A stretch of 64,000 bases of DNA from Victivallis lenta (lineage in GTDB: Bacteria > Verrucomicrobiota > Lentisphaeria > Victivallales > Victivallaceae). Below the pieces are notes generated by a model. That model was not told the DNA's origin and searched no databases. It saw nothing but the letters and a program-made list of their open reading frames with translations. The stretch is from NCBI RefSeq assembly GCF_009695545.1, contig NZ_VUNS01000015.1, forward strand, positions 62,001 to 126,000, read 5' to 3'. The position numbers and the translations under genes were made by a program. Below, piece after piece: positions 17,893-26,417 of this stretch (position 1 is its first letter; every line of letters starts with the position of its first letter).

Positions 17893-18204
17893 ATGCCTGA
17901 ATTCAGCAATCCGTTCCAGGGCAACCGCTGCGACCGGAAACTCAGCCCGTCCGAGGTCGTCCGCGCCGTCCGCTTCAACATCGCGGCCGAATACGAGGCC
18001 AACCAGATGTACATGCAGCTCGCCGAATCCACCGACAACGAACTCGTCCAGATGGTCCTCAAGGACATCGCCGACGAAGAGCTCGAGCATGTCGGCGAAC
18101 TGCTCCGCGTGCTCAAGGAGATCAGCCCGACCGATTTCGACTTCTACAAGGAAGGCGGCGAAGAGGTCGAGGCGATGATGAAGAAGCTCGCCGCGAAAAA
18201 GTAG
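17893..18204 (+). CDS. Small ferritin-like (rubrerythrin-related) diiron protein
   Basis: A 103-residue single-domain protein. Helix one has RFNIAAEYEANQMYMQLAE and helix two has DIADEELEHVGELLRVL, which supply the E and ExxH iron ligands of the ferritin-like fold. At this length two subunits must pair to complete a four-helix bundle, as in encapsulated ferritins and related demethoxyubiquinone-hydroxylase-family proteins. It probably handles iron or peroxide in the cytoplasm. No encapsulin gene is in the window, and no clear cargo-loading tail is visible. It has its own promoter and terminator, so it is a single-gene unit. Confidence 0.78.
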   Translation: MPEFSNPFQGNRCDRKLSPSEVVRAVRFNIAAEYEANQMYMQLAESTDNELVQMVLKDIADEELEHVGELLRVLKEISPTDFDFYKEGGEEVEAMMKKLAAKK

Positions 18205-18227
18205 CGTTCCCCACCGGAACGAAGACG

Positions 18228-18264
18228 AAACGGCCGGAGCGGCGACGCCTCCGGCCGTTTTTTC
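18228..18264 (+). terminator. Terminator after the ferritin-like gene
   Basis: AACGGCCGGAG pairs with CTCCGGCCGTT around a short loop and is followed by TTTTTT. Confidence 0.8.
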
Positions 18265-18336
18265 ATCTCAGCGCAAGATCGGCGGCCGGAATGCCGGAAA
18301 ATTTGCCGGATTGTCCTGAAATCGGAAACACAGCGG

Positions 18337-18365
18337 TTGCCATATCTGTGTCCGGGAGATATAAT
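18337..18365 (+). promoter_or_regulatory. Promoter of the metallophosphoesterase gene
   Basis: TTGCCA (18337-18342), 17 bases, TATAAT (18360-18365). Transcription would begin near 18372, about 80 bases before the chosen TTG start. Confidence 0.6.
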
Positions 18366-18453
18366 ATTCCTGTCTGCCGGATATTTTTGACAGATCCGGT
18401 TGAAAGAAAGCCCGGTATCCCTGAAGATGCCGGAAGAAGAAAGGAGCGGAGAA

Positions 18454-19794
18454 TTGAGAAAAGCGGGTCACGAATGGAAAAACATGCTGCTGGGCGCGGC
18501 ATTGGCGCTGGTCGCAGGCTGCTGCGGAGTCGGAACAACTGAAACAGATTGTCAGCCATTGATCCGCATCGGGGTCCTGAGCGATACCCAAAGCTATCCG
18601 GATGAAAACAATCACGGGCAACTTTTTTTAAAGGAAGCGCTCGCCAACCTGCATAAGGCGCAGATCGACGTCCTGATTTACGGCGGCGACATCTCCGACA
18701 ACGGCAATCCCCATGTTTACGCGGATTATCGGGAAATCATGCGCCACGAGTTCGGCAGCACTCCGCCGGAGCAGATTCTGATCATGGGCAACCACGATTA
18801 CTGGAACGGTCTCCCCGCCGGGGAAGCCCGGAAGAATTTCGCCAGGAACATCGGCCAGGAATCCCCGGATGTGCATAAGGAGATCAAAGGCTTCACCTTT
18901 ATCGGCCTGAGCCCCGAAGACGGCTCGCTTCACGGCACCTACACGGCCGGGAAATCCGGAAAATTCCTTGCCCCGATTCTGGAGAAGGCGCATCGCGAAC
19001 AGCCGGGGAAACCGGTTTTCATCGTGACCCATCATCCCCCCAGGAATACGGTTTACGGTGCGGATGACTGGGGCAATTCCGATCTGGTCGAACTCTTCAG
19101 GAACTATCCCGAGATTGTAAATTTTTCCGGCCATACCCACTATTCCATCGAAGATGAACGTGCGATCTTTCAGCAGGATTTCACCGCAGTCGCCTCACAG
19201 AGCCTCTCTTATGCCGAACTCGAAAGCGGGAAAACGCCCGGTACGGTTCCGGCTTACGGCGGAGACGAAGGGCGGTACCTGATCGTCGACGTGTATCCGG
19301 AGCGCATGGAAATCCGCCGCTTCGACAAGAACGGCGAAGAAGTCAAGCCGGAAGCGCGCTGGGTATTGCCGCTCCCGCTTGCCAGAAAAAGCTTCCGGTA
19401 TACGGCGGAGCGCGCCGCCCGGCGCGGCGCGCCTGAATTTCCGGGCGGCTCCGAGTGCGGAATCTATTTCCCGTCGGTGCCCTTTGACAAGGCGCTGCTG
19501 ACCTTCGACGCGGCGAAGCACGAGGATTTCGTACACTCCTACGCGCTTGTTCTGGAAAAGCGGAATCCTTCCGGGAACTTTGAACCTGCCGGGGAAATCC
19601 TTTTCTTCTCCGACTTCCCCCAGGGGGTCAACCGGATGCTGGCGCGGCCGCTTTTTGAAATTCCCGGGGAGAAACTGGAAGCGAACACCGAATACCGCGC
19701 GAAGCTTTACGCGATCGAATCCTTCGGGAAGCGCAGCAGCGTCCCCCTGGAGTGCGGCTTTACCACCCCGGAGAAAAAATCCGGCCGGAACTGA
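18454..19794 (+). CDS. Lipoprotein metallophosphoesterase
   Basis: Calcineurin-like phosphoesterase with the full metal set: VLSDTQSYPDEN, YGGDISDNG, MGNHDYW, VTHHPP and FSGHTHYS. I choose the TTG at 18454. It has AGGAG eight bases upstream and gives a basic n-region, a hydrophobic stretch and the lipobox LVAGC. Upstream ATGs give the same frame without a ribosome site. A C-terminal fibronectin-like or wrapper region (about 310-440) follows the catalytic domain. The protein should be anchored to a membrane and act outside the cytoplasm; the substrate is unknown. It stands alone with its own promoter. Confidence 0.83.
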   Translation: MRKAGHEWKNMLLGAALALVAGCCGVGTTETDCQPLIRIGVLSDTQSYPDENNHGQLFLKEALANLHKAQIDVLIYGGDISDNGNPHVYADYREIMRHEFGSTPPEQILIMGNHDYWNGLPAGEARKNFARNIGQESPDVHKEIKGFTFIGLSPEDGSLHGTYTAGKSGKFLAPILEKAHREQPGKPVFIVTHHPPRNTVYGADDWGNSDLVELFRNYPEIVNFSGHTHYSIEDERAIFQQDFTAVASQSLSYAELESGKTPGTVPAYGGDEGRYLIVDVYPERMEIRRFDKNGEEVKPEARWVLPLPLARKSFRYTAERAARRGAPEFPGGSECGIYFPSVPFDKALLTFDAAKHEDFVHSYALVLEKRNPSGNFEPAGEILFFSDFPQGVNRMLARPLFEIPGEKLEANTEYRAKLYAIESFGKRSSVPLECGFTTPEKKSGRN

Positions 19795-20009
19795 CCGCCG
19801 AGTAAAACGCGACAGGATGGCGGCCCGCCGCCGGCAAAGAAAACGGCGGGCAAAGTCCATCCGGCACGCCATTGCCGTCATACTCCCCCCGCAATCGCAG
19901 AATCAAGCAATTCCGCGTTTTTCCCTCATCGGACCTCGAAGCCGTAGAAACCGGCACCGGCAGGCCCTGCGACGATCAAACAACTTCATGCGCGATTGCC
20001 GTTTCCGGT

Positions 20010-20038
20010 TTGACTTTTCGGTTTCGAGGAACTATGTT
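20010..20038 (+). promoter_or_regulatory. Promoter of the repeat-protein gene
   Basis: TTGACT (20010-20015), 17 bases, TATGTT (20033-20038). Transcription near 20045 would give a leader of about 260 bases containing the structured region 20124-20236. The earlier part of the 509-base gap 19795-20303 shows nothing I can name. Confidence 0.6.
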
Positions 20039-20123
20039 AAAATGAAAGTTTACCAGCCGGAAAGGATGTGAAACCGTAGAAACAAACTGAATCTGAACTG
20101 AAAAATTAAAATCGTAGAACGGC

Positions 20124-20236
20124 CCCGCAAGGAAACTAGCAATTTCAATCACGACGGCCGACTGCATGAAGTGTGTCTTCCTTTTAGGCACATTCCGTGT
20201 TTGTCGTCGTGTGGGCTTGCTAGTGCCTCTTGCGGG
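20124..20236 (+). ncRNA. Long structured leader RNA (multi-stem hairpin)
   Basis: Three nested stems are exact. CCCGCAAG (20124-20131) pairs with CTTGCGGG (20229-20236), CTAGCAA (20136-20142) with TTGCTAG (20217-20223), and CACGACG (20150-20156) with CGTCGTG (20205-20211). The stems are separated by asymmetric internal loops. Inside, GAA-g-TGTGTC can pair with GGCACATTC around a T-rich loop. The element ends 67 bases before the start codon of the repeat protein and lies in its predicted leader. I do not recognise it as a known riboswitch. It could be a cis-regulatory RNA, a small RNA or a mobile hairpin element. Confidence 0.6.
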
Positions 20237-20303
20237 ATAATCATTCGGGATGTGCCTTTTCATGTCCCGGAACCGAACGACAAAAAACAAACTGAGGAGA
20301 CAC

Positions 20304-23237
20304 ATGCACATGCAACTGGGATCACTGATTTTCAACTCAAAAGACAAATTCACGTTCCAATGGACCGCCGCTGCCGGCGCGGCCTCTTACCGTTTCAGCC
20401 TGATCGATGAACGCGGCAGTGTTGTCAAATCCGGAGTCGTCACGGGGGAAACTCATACGGAAACGATTCATAACCAAGATTTCTGCACATGGCAGGTGGA
20501 AGCGCTGGATGCGGCCGGAAACGTCATTGCCTCGGAGCGGAGTCCGGAAATCTGGTTCGGCGGCGAAGGAAAGGAGTGGTACGAAATTTCCGCCCTCTCC
20601 CCGAATCTGATCTGCATGGTTATGACTCAGGATTTCCACAATGACTCCGCGCCGTTGAACTACTACCTGGCGCATCCCGACAAGTACACCAGACCCATCG
20701 TATCGTTTCGCTGCAGCGATCCGTGGCCGAACCTCGCCCTTGATGACACCCTGCTGCTGATGGACGGAGAACTTTATGTGAAAAACGGCAGCCGGTATGA
20801 TTTTTACGGCACCCTAATGCAGAGCGAAAACATCTCCCCCCGGATGTCGGCCGATTCTTCCGGATTATTCAGCCTCAACACCACGGTTTACCGCTACTCC
20901 GGCGGCAGGGCGGTCAGACTGTTCACATTGCCCAGCTCCGGCGGCTGGCCCGAAATCTATTTCCTGAATTCGCAAATTGCCGTCACCGATTCCGGCGTCT
21001 GGCGGATTGCGGGGACCGAACCGGAACTGGCCGGAACATTCGATTTCCCCCTCCCCGATGCAGGCGAGCTGACGATTTCGGGGAAATATGCCGTTTCCTA
21101 CGGGTATGAAGGAGACAGCATGATCTCTTACCGGATCGACTCCCGGGGGAATGTCAGCCGCCTGCCGGATGTTCCCCTTTCGCTTCCGTCCGGTTACCAG
21201 GCGTCCGAAATCGACCTGCAGGGGAACCGGGTTGCGCTGCTGGCTTCGGATCAGGAAGGCGGCAACCGCCTTTCCGTCTACGAAATCTCCGGCGACATGT
21301 GGAAGCTGATCCACGAGCAGGCGATCAGCGGTTTCGACCTGACATTGTTCTGGAAGGACAACTCCACGGTCATGCTACGCGACCAGGCCGAAGACCGCCT
21401 GAGCTCCATCAGGCTGCCGGCGGATTCCGGGGCGGCTCCGATGGAGCCGGACAACATCGACGGACTCGCTGCGCAGGTCAAACAGTATTCCGTCACCGTG
21501 AAATGGAACAAATCGTCCATCCGGAATTGTACATACGAGCTTCTGGTCGACGGCCTGGGAAGCGTGGTGACGAAGTCGAACAAGTTCACCTTCAAGAACG
21601 TTCCGGTCGGCAGGTACTCCGGCAGCGTCCGCGTGATCGCTCCGGACGGAAACGCCGGCGAATGGAGCGAATCGTACACGGTCTCCGTGGCCGACGTGAC
21701 AGCTCCGAAGCTGGGGAAAGTGACGGCGGCAGTCAACGGCTACACCGGCGTAATCTCGTGGAACGGCTCCGACAATGTCGGCGTCGAATACTATGAAGTG
21801 CGCTGCGCCGGTCAGGTCAAAACCGCAACCGGAACCTCCGTGGAGTTCGACCATCTCGCTGTCGGCAAATATCATGCGGAAGTAACCGCCTTCGATGCGG
21901 CCGGCAATGCAAGTAAGACCGGCAAGGTGAAAATCACGGTCAGGGATGCCACTCCGCCGGAACGGGTGACCGGCCTTGCCGTTCCGGTCGTGGACGGCAA
22001 ATACAAGGCGACGCTCTTCTGGGACACCGGCGTGGACAACTCCGGCAAAGTGGCGAACTACGAAATCCTGCTCGACAACGGAAAAATCCTGAAATCGGGC
22101 AAGACCACATTGAACGTCAGCAACCTTTCGGTCGGTGAACACACCTATAAAGTCCGCGCCGTCGACAAGGACAAGAATGTCGGCGAGTGGAGCGAAGTTC
22201 AGACCTTCACCGTCAGGGACATGACCGCACCGACCTCGGTGAAGGCCAGAGCGACGGTCAACGGTTACACCGTGAGCTTCGCGCTCTCCGGCAAGGACAA
22301 CTCCGGCAGTATCGCCGGATACGTGGTTACCTGCGGCGACAAAAAGACTCAAACCACGACCTCCACCGCCGTTCTGAGCGATTTCGGAGTCGGCAAGCAG
22401 ACCGCCTATGTCGTTGCCTACGATGCGGAAGGAAACGCAAGCAGGGAAACCAAGGTCAGCTTCACGGTCAGGGATGCCACTCCGCCGGAACGGGTGACCG
22501 GCCTTGCCGTTCCGGTCGTGGACGGCAAATACAAGGCGACGCTCTCCTGGGACACCGGCGTGGACAACTCCGGCAAAGTGGCGAACTACGAAATCCTGCT
22601 CGACAACGGAAAAATCCTGAAATCGGGCAAGACCACATTGAACGTCAGCAACCTTTCGGTCGGTGAACACACCTATAAAGTCCGCGCCGTCGACAAGGAC
22701 AAGAATGTCGGCGAGTGGAGCGAAGTTCAGACCTTCACCGTCAGGGACATGACCGCACCGGGAAATGTCTCCGTCAAGGCGAAGGTCGAAGAAAACAGCC
22801 TGCTCCTGAGCTGGAAGACGCCGAAAGACAACGTCGGCGTGACCGGTTATATTCTGAAACACGGCGCCAATCTCGAACACTCCGAGTTCCTGGCGGCAGA
22901 TAAACTGGCCTTCCGGATTGACGGAATCGCCAAAGGGTCTTACCAGTATCAACTCATTGCCGTGGATGCGGAAGGCAACGAAAGCAAGCCCAAAAACGGA
23001 AAGGCAACGATCAAAACGGACCTTCCGACGGCGGAACTCAATCAGGAGCTCCCGGATGTGGCACAGCTTGCCGGGTTCGATTCCGGCGTACAGGCGATAG
23101 CGGGACTCGTGGATGATCCGCTGGCGTTCTGCCGCGCGCTCAGGCTTGACGCGGAACTGAAGCTCTCCGCTGCCGAACTGCTCGACCGTGCAGAGACCGG
23201 CAGACGGCCGGCGCCGCTATTCACCGCAGCCTCCTGA
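20304..23237 (+). CDS. Large fibronectin-type-III-like repeat protein
   Basis: A 977-residue protein. A region of about 370 residues that may form a propeller-like fold is followed by at least six FN3-like domains, with recurring DATPPERVTGLAVPV, YEILLDNGKILKSGKT and VRAVDKDKNVGEWSE, then a short unique tail. Two of the domains are copies of a 299-base duplication (see repeats). AGGAG precedes the ATG at 20304; the ATG at 20310 is also possible. No signal peptide is visible, although the domain content suggests an extracellular or surface role. Related hydrolases are absent from the immediate flanks, so function is unknown. Confidence 0.7.
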   Translation: MHMQLGSLIFNSKDKFTFQWTAAAGAASYRFSLIDERGSVVKSGVVTGETHTETIHNQDFCTWQVEALDAAGNVIASERSPEIWFGGEGKEWYEISALSPNLICMVMTQDFHNDSAPLNYYLAHPDKYTRPIVSFRCSDPWPNLALDDTLLLMDGELYVKNGSRYDFYGTLMQSENISPRMSADSSGLFSLNTTVYRYSGGRAVRLFTLPSSGGWPEIYFLNSQIAVTDSGVWRIAGTEPELAGTFDFPLPDAGELTISGKYAVSYGYEGDSMISYRIDSRGNVSRLPDVPLSLPSGYQASEIDLQGNRVALLASDQEGGNRLSVYEISGDMWKLIHEQAISGFDLTLFWKDNSTVMLRDQAEDRLSSIRLPADSGAAPMEPDNIDGLAAQVKQYSVTVKWNKSSIRNCTYELLVDGLGSVVTKSNKFTFKNVPVGRYSGSVRVIAPDGNAGEWSESYTVSVADVTAPKLGKVTAAVNGYTGVISWNGSDNVGVEYYEVRCAGQVKTATGTSVEFDHLAVGKYHAEVTAFDAAGNASKTGKVKITVRDATPPERVTGLAVPVVDGKYKATLFWDTGVDNSGKVANYEILLDNGKILKSGKTTLNVSNLSVGEHTYKVRAVDKDKNVGEWSEVQTFTVRDMTAPTSVKARATVNGYTVSFALSGKDNSGSIAGYVVTCGDKKTQTTTSTAVLSDFGVGKQTAYVVAYDAEGNASRETKVSFTVRDATPPERVTGLAVPVVDGKYKATLSWDTGVDNSGKVANYEILLDNGKILKSGKTTLNVSNLSVGEHTYKVRAVDKDKNVGEWSEVQTFTVRDMTAPGNVSVKAKVEENSLLLSWKTPKDNVGVTGYILKHGANLEHSEFLAADKLAFRIDGIAKGSYQYQLIAVDAEGNESKPKNGKATIKTDLPTAELNQELPDVAQLAGFDSGVQAIAGLVDDPLAFCRALRLDAELKLSAAELLDRAETGRRPAPLFTAAS
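21934..22232 (+). repeat. Direct repeat, copy 1, inside the FN3-like gene
   Basis: A 299-base unit identical to 22462-22760 except for one base, which changes ATLFWD to ATLSWD. The copies are 528 bases (176 codons) apart and in frame. Confidence 0.95.
22462..22760 (+). repeat. Direct repeat, copy 2, inside the FN3-like gene
   Basis: Second copy of the 299-base unit at 21934-22232, with one mismatch. The near identity at silent positions points to recent duplication or gene conversion, not protein-level selection alone. Confidence 0.95.
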
Positions 23238-23243
23238 TCGTAA

Positions 23244-23292
23244 CCGCTCCGGCCCGGCGGCCCCGTCAATGCAGCCGGTCCGGGCAGAGCGG
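23244..23292. terminator. GC-rich hairpin between convergent genes
   Basis: CCGCTC pairs with GAGCGG, and inside it GCCCGG pairs with CCGGGC. It sits between two convergent stops. There is no T-run on either side, so termination is only possible, not clear. Confidence 0.35.
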
Positions 23293-23309
23293 AACAGGCG
23301 GCAGGCGCC

Positions 23310-25157
23310 TCAATAACCGACCCTGCTGCCGATGCCGGATTCAAGCCCTGCGGGCGATACGCGGTAACTGAGTTTAAAGTCATCGCCGTCTTTCCGGTAT
23401 TCATACGGCCTGCCGGTCACGGGATCGGCCGGAAGAACCGGCAATATTCCGGGAACAAGCGCGTCGAGATGCTCCGGATACGCCCCGTGCAAAGAACGGT
23501 AAAGCTTCAGGGCGACCGCCGTCCGGAACAAGCCGTTGCGGTGTTTCTCCTTCCGGAGCGCACGCACGAACTCCCCGACATACCCGCCGCCGTCATATTC
23601 GAGCTTCGCCGAATTCCGGAGAAGCCCGATCTGCGGCTGGGCCTCCGCCCGCTCCCGCACCATTCCGGAAAGATCCGAAATATAGAAGATGCGCAGGAGG
23701 CGGGGGACTTTCTGGTCCGAAAACATATATTTCATCTCTTCCGGCCGTTCCAACGCCCTCTTCAGATAATCGGCCGTGAGTTCCAAATCATCCGGCACGG
23801 AATAATCCGTATTGAAGTAATCAAGAAACTCACGGTAATCATCGGCATGCTCCGGCCCGTCCGGCCCGAGGGAGACGATGGAATCCGCCAGTATGGAATC
23901 GACGGCAATGCAGACCAGCCCGTTGATCGTGGTGGGGGGGCCGGCCGCCGCCGCCTTCGATATGTTCAACCCCAGCTTCAGAACCGGCAGTATTTGTTCG
24001 TGTTCCCCATAATAGTGGTGAATGGCGGCAATGCCGCATAGCTTGCGCATGAGACTGCGGACCCGGTTCAATTCAGACAGATGCGCAATGTTGTCGAACT
24101 CCCCGCTGTAAAACGCCGGGTATTTTCCGAGCTCCGCAACGGCGGCGAGGAATTCCGCCGCTTCCGGGGTGCGGATTGCGGCCAGGGCGAACGCCTTGTC
24201 CTCTTCCGAAATACCGTTTTTGTCCGGGTTCGTCCAGGAATAAACCGACTCCAGCGGAATTTCAGGACGGGGCCGCTCCGGATCGTCGTACCTGATCCAA
24301 TCGGCAGAGGCCCGGCCGAGCTTCCTCCAGGCCGCGGCGCCCTCTTCATCCTGCGGCGGAGCGAATGAAAGTTTTCGGCCGGACTTCTCCGCCAGAGCAA
24401 GGGCGTTCCAGGCCCGGACCACGGTCATACCGTATGCAGCGCCGAAGACCAGCAGAGAAACCGCAATCATGACACCGTAATCGGTCAACGCGCGCCGTAT
24501 GGAGTTTTTCGCACCGCGTCCGGAGAGCAGGACACACCAGAGCGCAAGTGCCGGAATCGCCGGAATGAATCCGCTCCAATAAGGAATGTACATGTAATCC
24601 AGCCGGGAAGACGGCAGCATCAGAAACAGGGCCGCGGAAATACCGGCCATCAGGGGCCCGGTGAACAAGAACAGGATCACCCCGGCCGGAATGGAGACGG
24701 CAGTCGTTTTACCGATTCTCCGGCCGGCGACTCCGGCCAGACAACCGTAAAGCCCGGCCACAAAAAACACACTCAGGGTGACCGCCCGGATGACGATCCG
24801 CGCCTTATCCGAATAAACCCTGCCGGAAGTTCCGAACTGGAGTATCCGGCCTTCCACGTTCACCGTAAAGGGCATCTCCGAATAATCGACACAGAAACCT
24901 CCGATCAGGCAGGAGAAAACAAGCAGCGGCAGAAACAGCGCAAGAAACCTGCCGGTTTTTCCGTACCTTTCCCCGCGAGAGAAAAACAAGCCGCAGACAA
25001 GCATGGCAACCGCCAGCGCCGGCAGCAGCAGATTCACCTGGCGGCCCCGCTCGCAGTTCCAGGCGACTCCGACTGCGGTAAGGAGGACGGTCAGCCCGGC
25101 CGCCGCCGGGTAACAGTTGCACTTCCAGATGTCGAGCATGTCCCTGAAACTTTTCAT
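23310..25157 (-). CDS. Unknown membrane protein with GspG-like C-terminal segment
   Basis: A 615-residue protein of no family I can name. About seven hydrophobic helices fill the first 270 residues. A soluble region follows, with WRKLGRASADWIRYDDPERP and a long helical stretch. The last 90 residues (TAVALKLYRSLHGAYPEHLD, then LPADPVTGRPYEYRKDGDDF) resemble the region after the helix in GspG-type pseudopilins and related proteins of planctomycetes and lentisphaerae. The resemblance may reflect a shared small beta-fold. It is a single gene with its own promoter, convergent with the FN3-like gene. No function is assigned. Confidence 0.7.
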   Translation of the reverse strand: MKSFRDMLDIWKCNCYPAAAGLTVLLTAVGVAWNCERGRQVNLLLPALAVAMLVCGLFFSRGERYGKTGRFLALFLPLLVFSCLIGGFCVDYSEMPFTVNVEGRILQFGTSGRVYSDKARIVIRAVTLSVFFVAGLYGCLAGVAGRRIGKTTAVSIPAGVILFLFTGPLMAGISAALFLMLPSSRLDYMYIPYWSGFIPAIPALALWCVLLSGRGAKNSIRRALTDYGVMIAVSLLVFGAAYGMTVVRAWNALALAEKSGRKLSFAPPQDEEGAAAWRKLGRASADWIRYDDPERPRPEIPLESVYSWTNPDKNGISEEDKAFALAAIRTPEAAEFLAAVAELGKYPAFYSGEFDNIAHLSELNRVRSLMRKLCGIAAIHHYYGEHEQILPVLKLGLNISKAAAAGPPTTINGLVCIAVDSILADSIVSLGPDGPEHADDYREFLDYFNTDYSVPDDLELTADYLKRALERPEEMKYMFSDQKVPRLLRIFYISDLSGMVRERAEAQPQIGLLRNSAKLEYDGGGYVGEFVRALRKEKHRNGLFRTAVALKLYRSLHGAYPEHLDALVPGILPVLPADPVTGRPYEYRKDGDDFKLSYRVSPAGLESGIGSRVGY

Positions 25158-25201
25158 GACCTGGCTTTCTCCGTAATGTTTCCGAACTCCGTTCCCCGGT
25201 T

Positions 25202-25230
25202 AAAATATGTCGGCGGAATGAAAAAAACAA
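25202..25230 (-). promoter_or_regulatory. Promoter of the unknown membrane protein gene
   Basis: On the minus strand TTGTTT (25225-25230), 17 bases, TATTTT (25202-25207), about 45 bases before the start codon at 25157. Confidence 0.5.
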
Positions 25231-25307
25231 GCCGCAGAGGGAACGTGCGCCGCTTTTTTTGAAAAATACGCCGGAACCTGAAGGCAGCTTCCCGGATACC
25301 GTGCGTT

Positions 25308-25760
25308 TTACCGCTTCCGCATCCGGGTCAGCATCCGATTCAGCGCATTCGTGAACCGTTCGCGTTCCTTCGCTGAAAACGGCGGTGCGCCGCCGGTGAC
25401 CTCACCCGTGATCCGCAGCTCGGCCAGCAGTTCGCGCATGGCCAGCGCATTGCCGATTCCCGCCGCAGTATAAGGCTCTCCACGCGGATTCAGCGCCTCC
25501 GCCCCGCCTGCCAGCACGCGCGACGCCAGCGGAATGTCGGCCGTAATCACCAGGTCGCCGGGCTCCAGCTCCTCGACGATCCGGTCGTCTGCGCCGTCGA
25601 ACGCATCCCCCGCGCCGATGCCGCGGACACAGGCGGATTCCGGCAGGCGCGGCATGCGCGCGGCAACGAAAACACACGGCAGCTTCTCCCGCTCCGCGAC
25701 CCGAATCAGAATCTCCCGGATCGCGCGCGGGACCGCGTCCGCATCAACCAGTACCTTCAT
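25308..25760 (-). CDS. YaiI/YqxD family protein (UPF0178, DUF188)
   Basis: A 150-residue protein with the family signature MKVLVDADAVPRAIREILIR at the start, then DAFDGADDRIVEELEPGDLV, ITADIPLASRVL, LNPRGEPYTAAGIG, and a basic end. The fold is PIN-like with conserved aspartates; a nuclease role is suspected for the family but not established. GGAGGGG precedes the ATG at 25760, and longer in-frame versions would run through the upstream terminator. It lies downstream of the oxygen-defence operon, beyond that terminator, so it may depend on read-through. Confidence 0.85.
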   Translation of the reverse strand: MKVLVDADAVPRAIREILIRVAEREKLPCVFVAARMPRLPESACVRGIGAGDAFDGADDRIVEELEPGDLVITADIPLASRVLAGGAEALNPRGEPYTAAGIGNALAMRELLAELRITGEVTGGAPPFSAKERERFTNALNRMLTRMRKR

Positions 25761-25784
25761 GAACTCCCCTCCGGCTCCGGCGAT

Positions 25785-25816
25785 AAAAAAAGAGCGGCCG
25801 GACGGCCGCCCTTTTT
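25785..25816 (-). terminator. Terminator of the PerR/SOR operon
   Basis: On the minus strand GGGCGGCCG and CGGCCGCTC form a hairpin followed by TTTTTTT. It lies just after the small lipoprotein gene. Confidence 0.75.
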
Positions 25817-25831
25817 CGAAATACCGGAGTT

Positions 25832-26200
25832 TTACAGCTCCAGCTTTTTCCCGCCCTTCTTCTTTTCGATACGGTACTGCGTGTAGAACGGGTTGCCCCA
25901 CCCCACCAGCCTGCCGTCCTCGAAAACAAGCGGCATGCACTCATCCTCGGTTGTCAGGCCGTCCATCCAGACCGTCTGGATGAAATAGTACCAGACATCC
26001 GGCGTGGAAAACAGCTCGTCCGACACGGGGTCGCCCATCACGCCGAGCACTTCGCTCTTGGTCATGCCGACCCGGAGCCGCTTCGAGTTCTCGATGTTGC
26101 GCGCCGCCTCATTCCAAGGCATCGAAGAGCAGCCGGCAAACGCGCCGGACAGCAGAAGCGCCGCCGCGCACACCAGGACGGTTCTACGGAAAACAGCCAT
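25832..26200 (-). CDS. Small BamE/SmpA-like lipoprotein
   Basis: A 122-residue lipoprotein. A hydrophobic signal ends in the lipobox AFAGC (about residue 24). The rest has the SmpA/OmlA-like pattern: RLRVGMTKSEVLGVMGDPVS, then a tryptophan-rich strand (DVWYYFIQTVWMDG) and VFEDGRLVGWGNPFY. BamE-fold proteins act in or near the outer membrane. It begins 20 bases after the rubredoxin stop and precedes a terminator, so it is probably the last gene of the oxygen-defence operon. Why such a lipoprotein would be cotranscribed is unclear. Confidence 0.7.
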   Translation of the reverse strand: MAVFRRTVLVCAAALLLSGAFAGCSSMPWNEAARNIENSKRLRVGMTKSEVLGVMGDPVSDELFSTPDVWYYFIQTVWMDGLTTEDECMPLVFEDGRLVGWGNPFYTQYRIEKKKGGKKLEL

Positions 26201-26220
26201 GCGAAACTCCGTTTCTGCGG

Positions 26221-26382
26221 TCAGTCCATCGGGGAGAATTCACTCTTGCCCGCACCGCACTCCGGGCAGACCCATTCGTCCGGAAGTTTGTCGAACGGGG
26301 TGCCGGCCGGAACTCCGTTGTCCGGATCGCCGACCGCCGGGTCATAGACATAACCGCAAACATCGCACACATACTTTTTCAT
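26221..26382 (-). CDS. Rubredoxin
   Basis: A 53-residue rubredoxin. The two CxxCG knuckles are [12 protein letters not shown] near residue 6 and [11 protein letters not shown] near residue 39; each supplies two cysteines to the iron site. The start at 26382 has GGAGG seven bases upstream, while the ATG at 26388 abuts it and would add two residues. Rubredoxin passes electrons to the flavodiiron protein and to superoxide reductase. Both genes are just upstream on the same strand. Confidence 0.95.
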   Translation of the reverse strand: MKKYVCDVCGYVYDPAVGDPDNGVPAGTPFDKLPDEWVCPECGAGKSEFSPMD

Positions 26383-26417
26383 GTTCATACCTCCTCTTTT
26401 ACTCGGATTTCTTCTCT

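Noticed and set aside
21375-22952. A 525-codon antisense frame with internal repeats
   Set aside because: The repeats only reflect the duplication in the sense gene; no ribosome site or promoter supports it.
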